Positions 57,809 through 64,000 of a stretch of DNA of 64,000 bases are shown here, one piece after another. Made by a program: the position numbers and the translations under genes. Below the pieces are notes generated by a model, which did no database searches, was not told the DNA's origin, and worked only from the letters and a program-made list of their open reading frames with translations. This stretch comes from Nemertoderma westbladi (lineage: Eukaryota > Xenacoelomorpha > Nemertodermatida > Nemertodermatidae): the NCBI GenBank assembly GCA_032718475.1, contig JAUCBJ010008856.1, positions 1-64,000 on the forward strand, in the 5' to 3' direction. Positions within the stretch are counted from its first letter, which is position 1; each line of letters opens with the position of its first letter.

Positions 57809-58503
57809 GCCTGCTCTTGAGGTCCTTGAGGTTGTTGAAACAGGTGTTCCTCTAATCGCTCCAAAGAGCTGAAGAATCCCTGAACATATCCTGCTGCCAA
57901 CCTCTTCCACACAGCTGGATCTCGAGTATCCTTTACTACTCCCATCCTGTATAAGTCCTCCCAGGCAGCTTCCGATAAGTTAAACGGGAGTCCGGGTCCG
58001 GGGAAGTTCCATTGCGTCTCGACAATAGACTTCAGTTCCTCCATTGTGTATCCCGCATAACTGTCCTTGGTCGATCGCTTACTTCTCGCCCAATCGATTT
58101 GATGTTCTTCCACAGCCATCAATACTCTAGTGAGTACGGCTCCAGGAAGAATTAGAAGTGGATCCGGATAAACCGCTTCTGCCATCCTTGCTCCGATTTC
58201 GGGTATCAACTCTACAGTGTCTGAACTACTGGAGTTATCTGGCTGTTGAGAAATAAGTTCTCGGTTCGGGCACTGCTGCTGTTTAACAGCTGCCTCTTGG
58301 TCCCGCTTGACTTGAGCCCTAGTGCCTATGATAGACCGATGGTGCTTGACTAGCCTAGGGTCTGATACTACTACTGGAGGGATGACCTTTCTTACAGTAG
58401 GAGGGGACTTGGACTTCGGTCTCAGATGTTCTGCACTCCTATCTGAGTCGCAGACTGTTCATTCTAGGATACTATCTGACAGTGTTTGTTTTGTGTCCGA
58501 CAT
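57809..58503 (-). pseudogene. Third BEL/Pao-type gag, N-terminal fragment
   Basis: It starts MSDTKQTLSDS as in E1 and E2, has TGA at codon 15 (58459-58461), and then shares with E2 a stretch including KSKSPP, VVVSDPRLV and SIIGTRAQVKRDQEA. From ~58209 to 57809 it carries a region absent from both others (WARSKRSTKDSYAGYTMEEL...; about 130 residues). It is cut off at the junction with the Helitron-like end. This gives a third version of the variable Gag N-terminus. Confidence 0.7.
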
Positions 58504-60315
58504 GTTTGATTGTACAGTTGAATGCCTACTACTATAACGACAGTTAAAGTAAGTCTAGTAATTCAGTGTCAACTGTAAGCCTAGTAATTAATTACCGATA
58601 CCGTTACTCAATGTAACGTGATATATATAATATATTAAAATATCAGTATACACTTATAGTATATATAAGTATTATTATAGACTAGAATTAGTCACAGAAT
58701 ACCGGTATATAATTTCGGCCTAAATTTATATAAATGTATATAATAAGCCTACTGTAATACCAGTATACAGCATACACTTATAGTATATATATAAGTATTA
58801 ATATATACTAGGATTAATTACAGAATACCGGTATATAATCTCAGCCAAATTTATATAAATAAATATAATAAGCCTACTGTGAATACCGGTAATGTCAATT
58901 ATTTTAGAATAACTGAATTTCTGAATTTTAGGGTTACTTTTCTTTACTTTATTACTGTTATTAAGCAGTAGCCCAACTGATATTAAGACCTAATTGATGT
59001 ATAACAGGCCTACTATTTTATAAATCGGTTTGAGTTGATTTATAATATATATATATACCCGTACAATGGGTTTTTGACAATGTTTGAAATAAATGTTATT
59101 ATTTCTGGTAAGGAGTAACTACACAGAAGCTGAACGCTCTCAGTGGAGTGCTACTTGTTGGACACTAAAACAAATAATTCTACTTTACTAAGTTACTTAT
59201 TACTACAAATTACATACAATTACTGTGTGAGATTACAATCTCTAAATAAACACCAAAAGTTACACGTACAAATTTTAGGGTAATTTTACAGGAAATCTAC
59301 AAACCAGCCTAACAAGGAGTTAGAATTTCTGGTTATTACAAACGGACAGGATACTACGGTATTTGAAAACAATAAAGCGGTAGTAAGTAAATTGCATTGT
59401 CTAGATAAGAAAATACCACTGTCTGATGACTTATAGTCTTAAACTACAAGTACTACGTTATGTACCTGGTGTGTCCTTACCTAGAAGTTAATTACCGCAG
59501 CCAACCAGAGCTAATGTGCCTATTAACCACTTTACAACACAAATATACTGCCTACACACTAATTACTTTCGGAAAGCACTGTACGCTAAACCCTAAATTA
59601 GGTACAAGTACTTATACAACAAATAACCAGCAGTTAAATATACTTGTACAGCTAAAAGAACCACAGTATATGCTGGAGTGACCAGAGCATAAAATCACCT
59701 GTCTTTACCTACGCCAAGCAGCCCTGATGTAGTACCGGGGTTAATTTAACTATAACGGTATGTATAACAAGCACAATTACTTTAGGAATAAACTTAGGGA
59801 TATGTAGGTTGCGAATACTCGCATAGACTCTGAATAATAAATATTACGCTACCCGTGCAGACTACAAAAACAAAATACAGACCAAATGCTGGCAGACTAC
59901 TATCAAGCCTAAATAAACTACAGTATATGCAGACTCCGAAATGGTTAGTTAGTAGGCATTCCAACTGAGTAGTACGACTTATTCTTTCAGGGGGGATTTA
60001 CCTTACAACACTGGATGCCCCCACCTTCCTAACTAGTACTTTATCGGACATACACTCTACACACACTGCAATCGCTTCAGACTTAACAACAGTCAGACAA
60101 CAATCCAGCCTACAAATTATTTATAGAATCTGAGCTGGCTTACACGCCTTCTGCTCAATATTACACTCACAGATAAATAAAACTGACAGAAATAAGTAAA
60201 ATCCCAATAAAAAACCAGGGCTGCAGTCCCTGATTAAATATCAAGACCTACCGGTATATAATTATCAAAATTGAATAATACTGCTGTACGTGTAAGTACC
60301 GGTTCGGGTAGTCGG
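58504..60315. mobile_element. 5' leader of the third BEL/Pao-type copy
   Basis: Homologous to 38275-40495 of E1 in the same orientation, with ACCGGTAT motifs (58640-58900) and one unit of the ~290-bp repeat (near 59929). Homology fades near 60315 and no LTR follows, so the copy is truncated at both ends. Confidence 0.7.
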
Positions 60316-60607
60316 GCATGTGATTATTTAATATTATCAATAATAGTATATCAAAGTTAATCAGCTGTGTGAGAGAAAGTGAGTAATGAGGGAGAGAGAA
60401 TAGAGGAGAGGCAGAAAGGATTTGGAAAAGTTGGCATAGATTGTGTGATGAATTGAAAGTCGAGATTGTTTCAGATTGTTTCTTGTTTATTTATTTAGTG
60501 TAATTAATTTCATTAATATTATCATTATATATTGTTTAAATATTAAATTGTATATTCATATAAATTGCTTGTGTTTTCAATTACAAGCTATCACCGCAAC
60601 CAATATT
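60316..60607. other. Upstream region of the Ty3-like element
   Basis: AT-rich, with a purine-rich run at ~60369-60425 (GTGAGAGAAAGTGAGTAATG...). It may be leader or the end of a 5' LTR, but no LTR pair or primer-binding site can be recognised because the 3' end of the element is outside the window. Confidence 0.4.
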
Positions 60608-61360
60608 ATGTCATTAAAGTTGCAACAAGTAATCCGATCATTTAATGGCAAAGGTGATTTTCAAGAGTGGAAAAAGAAATTCGACCTTGTAGCAAGATCT
60701 CAGAAATGGGAAGAGAAGCATCTTTACTTGCCGATGTTTCTGGAAGATCACGCTTTTACCGTTTATGACCAGTTAGACGATGTCAACAAAGAAAACTACG
60801 AAGTTATTGAAGCGACTTTAACTAGGGCGTTTTCTGTTACACCCTATCAAGCGTATACGCAGTTTGTAAGTCGGAAATGGGGCATTGGGGAGGCGGTTGA
60901 AGTTTATTTATCGGACCTGAAACGTTTACTTGTGTTGTCTGGTCTGAAACCTACTGACATCGATAGGTTTCATCCCATGTTGAAATGTCAGATTATTTAC
61001 GGTCTACCAAGTGAGGTAGGTAGTCAACTTTTGACACTTACTGCGGTTGACGATTATACGCTATCATTGGAAGATCTCATGGCCCGTGCTAGAAATATTA
61101 TAGTTGATAAGAAACCAGATGACTCCTTGTATGCCGTGGGAGCGGTAGGAGGTAAAACGTATAGTAGACCATCGCCATCTAGCGGGTCAAATAACAAACC
61201 AACGACAACTTTTGTTTGTTATAACTGTCAGAAAACTGGTCATTATTCCTCAAGTTGTCCGGAGAAGAAATCGATTAGATGCTTTAGGTGCGGTGGAGGA
61301 GGGCACATCGCTAGAGATTGCCCTTCTAAATGGTCGGGAAACGTGAAAGGGGGGTTGTAG
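60608..61360 (+). CDS. Gag of a Ty3-like retroelement
   Basis: 250 codons from ATG in ATTATGTCATTAAAG. An upstream in-frame ATG at 60476 would add a hydrophobic, low-complexity stretch that is unlikely to be coding. The N-terminal two thirds has the helical character of Ty3-type Gag (FNGKGDFQEWKKKFDLVA). The C-terminus has two perfect CX2CX4HX4C zinc knuckles (CYNCQKTGHYSSSC and CFRCGGGGHIARDC), then a short basic tail to TAG. A run of six G at 61349-61354 lies within the overlap with pol and could permit -1 slippage. Confidence 0.85.
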   Translation: MSLKLQQVIRSFNGKGDFQEWKKKFDLVARSQKWEEKHLYLPMFLEDHAFTVYDQLDDVNKENYEVIEATLTRAFSVTPYQAYTQFVSRKWGIGEAVEVYLSDLKRLLVLSGLKPTDIDRFHPMLKCQIIYGLPSEVGSQLLTLTAVDDYTLSLEDLMARARNIIVDKKPDDSLYAVGAVGGKTYSRPSPSSGSNNKPTTTFVCYNCQKTGHYSSSCPEKKSIRCFRCGGGGHIARDCPSKWSGNVKGGL

Positions 61361-64000
61361 GAGTTGCCGCACAACCAACCTCCCAGTTAAAGTCCCCTAG
61401 ATGTGCGGTTACATTATCTATTAACAACTATGAGCAACGTTACCAGTGCATGTTGGGTATAGATACTTATTGTTCCCATACTATTGTTTCTGCTGGTTAT
61501 TTATGTAATAAACCTAGTGCAAATTACTCAAATCAGTTCAGTCAGTCATTACAAATGTTAAATGGTAGTAATGTAAGAGTTATCAGTAAAGTGCAATTAC
61601 ATGTATATGATTTACCTGGTGTTGACAATTGTGTGCTCATTGAAGCGTGGGTGGTACATGGATGTAACATTTTTGATGTTGATATACTGCTTGGAATGGA
61701 TGTTATTTTAAAACTAGGTGGTTTGAATGTTGTTACAAATCCTGTTAGAAATTGTATCACTGCTGTTAGTTTTCCGAATAATGTACTTGACAATGAAGTG
61801 TGTGGAGCTGTTAACAAAGTAAATGATAGTGATGACAAGGACAAAGGCTATGAATCAGTAGGTAAATGTAAATCGAATATATTAACATCTAATACTGCTA
61901 CTGTTCAGTGTTATGACAATGGCGATGTGACTATATCTGAAAGCGATTTTGTTGTAAAGTATTCAAGTGCAAAAGGGTTTTGGGAAGTTGAGTGGTTATG
62001 GAAAAGTGGAAATATACCAGTTGGTACTGTTGGCAGTGGTATTTCAGATTATGGTATGAAATTGTCCAATGATCACATGTCCATGTTTTCAAAGGAAATG
62101 CAGTTTTGGATAGATAATAAATTTTTGGTTGAGTATAAAGAAAATGTACATGGCAATGTCAAATGTGTTCTACCTGTAATGCCTGTGGTACAGGAACATA
62201 AACTTAGTACACCAGTGAGGCCAGTATTAGATTACAAACGTCTAAATGATTTAATTGAAAGTTATCCAGGACAGCAAATGTCAGTCTGTAGTGAGAAAAT
62301 ACGAAAGTGGAGGCAATGGTCTGATAATTGTTCACTACTTGACATCAAGAAAGCGTACCTGCAAATTCGTGTAGCTCCACATCTGCTGTGTTATCAGGTA
62401 GTAGCATATCAAGATAAACTGTATGTAATGTCTAGAATGGGATTTGGGTTAGAAATAGCACGAAAGGTTTTAGATACTATTGTTGAGTTTATATTGTTTC
62501 ATGCATACAGCTTTTCACGCAATTGTGTTGACAGTTATGTTGACGACATCGATGTCGATCAAGATATTGTTTCTTGCAATGAAGTGTCACTTGCTTTAAA
62601 CACGTATGGATTGCCTACAAAGGAACCAGTCCCAATAGAAGATAGTTGTGTGTTGGGTTTACAGATTGTAAATTCAAACGGCGTTTTGAAATGGACAAGG
62701 CGGGAAAAGGGAGATTTAAAACCAAATATTTCCCAAATGTCTCGAAGGGAGCTCCATTCTTGGTGTGGTAAATTAATAGGTATATACCCAGTTTGTGGAT
62801 GGCTTCGTGTAGCATGTAGTTGGATGAAGCGTCAATGTAGTGAAGTTGAAGGACATTGTGATTGGGATGACCCAATACCTTCTTGGGTGTTAAACTTAGT
62901 CTTGGATATTTGGAAAAGAATTCAGCACAATGATCCTGTAGGAGGCATATGGCGGGCCAAGGTAGAGGATAAATGTTGTGTATTGTTGTGGTGCGATGCA
63001 AGTGATGTTGCAAAGGCAGTTGTGCTAGAAATTAATGGAGAAGCAGTAGAGGATTGTGCCTGGTTGAGAAAGAAGCGCGAATCAAAACTTCACATCAATG
63101 TTGTAGAATTAGATGCCGTTTTAGAAGCTGTTAATTTAGCCATTAGTTGGGAGATAAAGGATATCACCATCTGTACAGATTCTATAACAGTTTGTCGTTG
63201 GGTGCAGTCTACCTTAAAGAATATACAACGTGTACATATAGATGGTATGTATGTAAATTTAGTTAAACGACGACTGGAGCTTATTCTAGAACTGACAAGA
63301 GTATACAAGTTAAATGTCAATATTCAGTGGGTTACTTCAAAGACGAATAAGGCTGATGTACTTACAAGATTACCTAAAGAGTGGTTATCTATGAAAAAGT
63401 CACATATATGTAAAGAGAGTGGACGTCAATTGATAGAAAATGTTGAAAGTTTTGGTGGCATTGTTAAGAGTAACCAGAGTGAGTATTACTGTGGTATATC
63501 TCTGTGTCGTATAAAGGAGGAACAATTGAATGACGCAGAAATTCAAAATCTTTTCAGCAAAGCCAAAGTTTTGTCAAATTTTAATGGCATAAAAAGTCAG
63601 ATTATCTTGATTGATGATATATTATTTAGAACAGTGAAGGTTCCCCCAGATGAAGAATTTAATGTTCCCCTGCTATCAAAAACTCTAGAATGTGAAGCAA
63701 TCGCGAATGTTCACAAATCATATGGGCACCCCTGCCATGAAACGACCAGAGAATTGTTGCGTCGTAAATGTTATTTCCCGAATATGTCAAGTAAATGTCA
63801 AGAATACTTAAGGAACTGCGAGGCATGTTCGTTAGCAAATCCGTTAAAGCCAGAAAGTAGTGTTGGTAACGCGCGCATGGTTATTCCTGACAGACCATGG
63901 CAGGTTATCCAGATGGATACAGTCAAAACTCCAGGAGACAGTTATTATGTTGGGTTATTGGTTTTATTTGATGTCCTGACCAAATACGTTGAAGTAGTAT
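61330..64000 (+). CDS. Pol of a Ty3-like retroelement (protease-RT-RNase H-integrase), runs off window
   Basis: 890 codons with no stop, in the -1 frame relative to gag. It is open from 61330 (an ATG there, though frameshifting from gag is more likely). Protease region: LGIDTYCSHTIV, with D45-T46-Y47 where D-T/S-G is expected. Reverse transcriptase: PVRPVLDYKRLND (~295), LDIKKAYLQI (catalytic D338), YVDD (403-406). RNase H: D556, E593, D617, D676. Integrase zinc finger: H795, H800, C830, C833; first catalytic Asp D863 (QMDTV). All visible catalytic residues except the protease Gly are present, so the element may be recently active. Pairing YKRLND with GWLRVACS suggests a divergent metazoan Ty3 lineage; the exact clade needs phylogeny. 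Confidence 0.9.
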   Translation, partial: MVGKRERGVVGVAAQPTSQLKSPRCAVTLSINNYEQRYQCMLGIDTYCSHTIVSAGYLCNKPSANYSNQFSQSLQMLNGSNVRVISKVQLHVYDLPGVDNCVLIEAWVVHGCNIFDVDILLGMDVILKLGGLNVVTNPVRNCITAVSFPNNVLDNEVCGAVNKVNDSDDKDKGYESVGKCKSNILTSNTATVQCYDNGDVTISESDFVVKYSSAKGFWEVEWLWKSGNIPVGTVGSGISDYGMKLSNDHMSMFSKEMQFWIDNKFLVEYKENVHGNVKCVLPVMPVVQEHKLSTPVRPVLDYKRLNDLIESYPGQQMSVCSEKIRKWRQWSDNCSLLDIKKAYLQIRVAPHLLCYQVVAYQDKLYVMSRMGFGLEIARKVLDTIVEFILFHAYSFSRNCVDSYVDDIDVDQDIVSCNEVSLALNTYGLPTKEPVPIEDSCVLGLQIVNSNGVLKWTRREKGDLKPNISQMSRRELHSWCGKLIGIYPVCGWLRVACSWMKRQCSEVEGHCDWDDPIPSWVLNLVLDIWKRIQHNDPVGGIWRAKVEDKCCVLLWCDASDVAKAVVLEINGEAVEDCAWLRKKRESKLHINVVELDAVLEAVNLAISWEIKDITICTDSITVCRWVQSTLKNIQRVHIDGMYVNLVKRRLELILELTRVYKLNVNIQWVTSKTNKADVLTRLPKEWLSMKKSHICKESGRQLIENVESFGGIVKSNQSEYYCGISLCRIKEEQLNDAEIQNLFSKAKVLSNFNGIKSQIILIDDILFRTVKVPPDEEFNVPLLSKTLECEAIANVHKSYGHPCHETTRELLRRKCYFPNMSSKCQEYLRNCEACSLANPLKPESSVGNARMVIPDRPWQVIQMDTVKTPGDSYYVGLLVLFDVLTKYVEVV

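Overview
Invertebrate-type nuclear DNA made almost entirely of transposable elements; no host gene, tRNA or rRNA was recognised. The sequence is AT-rich. It carries BEL/Pao-type and Ty3-type retroelement proteins, a piggyBac-type TTAA element and Helitron-type units with ~150-bp internal repeats. A marine invertebrate such as a bivalve mollusc would fit (bivalve and echinoderm 'pearl'/HINE elements have a similar build), but that is inference.

Layout. (1) 1-1605: truncated piggyBac-like non-autonomous element; 1610-2496: unassigned sequence. (2) 2497-28912 and 53629-57808: a self-nested cluster of one non-autonomous Helitron-like family. Each unit starts TCCACGAAGC, has a 14-bp inverted repeat at its 5' end, tandem ~150-bp core units each carrying an RFX/X-box-like dyad, a 3' hairpin and a CTAG-type end, always followed by T. 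Following the sequence through the insertions, unit 2497-23820 is one ~1.27-kb element split into six pieces by ~20 kb of its relatives. All units lie on the + strand. A 2,146-bp segment was recently duplicated in tandem. (3) 28913-53628: LTR retrotransposon E1 (minus strand, 5-bp TSD AAGAT) inserted in the 5' hairpin of a Helitron-like unit. E1 is itself interrupted in its 5' LTR by a related plus-strand element E2 (41202-53047, TSD CAAGA) and in its gag-pro gene by a complete 1,554-bp piggyBac-like element (33919-35472, TTAA target). (4) 57809-60315: a third, truncated relative of E1/E2. (5) 60316-64000: a different retroelement, Ty3-like, with an open gag and an uninterrupted pol frame that runs off the window.

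How the parts relate. E1 and E2 share an unusual plan: ~1.16-1.23-kb LTRs, a long leader with ACCGGT palindromes, a BEL/Pao Gag-protease ORF that passes in frame into the tail of RNase H with reverse transcriptase, most of RNase H and integrase missing, then ~1.6 kb of spacer and a second, unknown Cys/His-rich gene (ORF2) where env would lie. E2 has nearly identical LTRs and an uninterrupted 1,368-codon Gag-protease frame but a broken ORF2, so it probably moved recently using enzymes supplied in trans. The short ORFs scattered through the Helitron-like and piggyBac-like repeats look like by-products of tandem repetition and are not annotated as genes.
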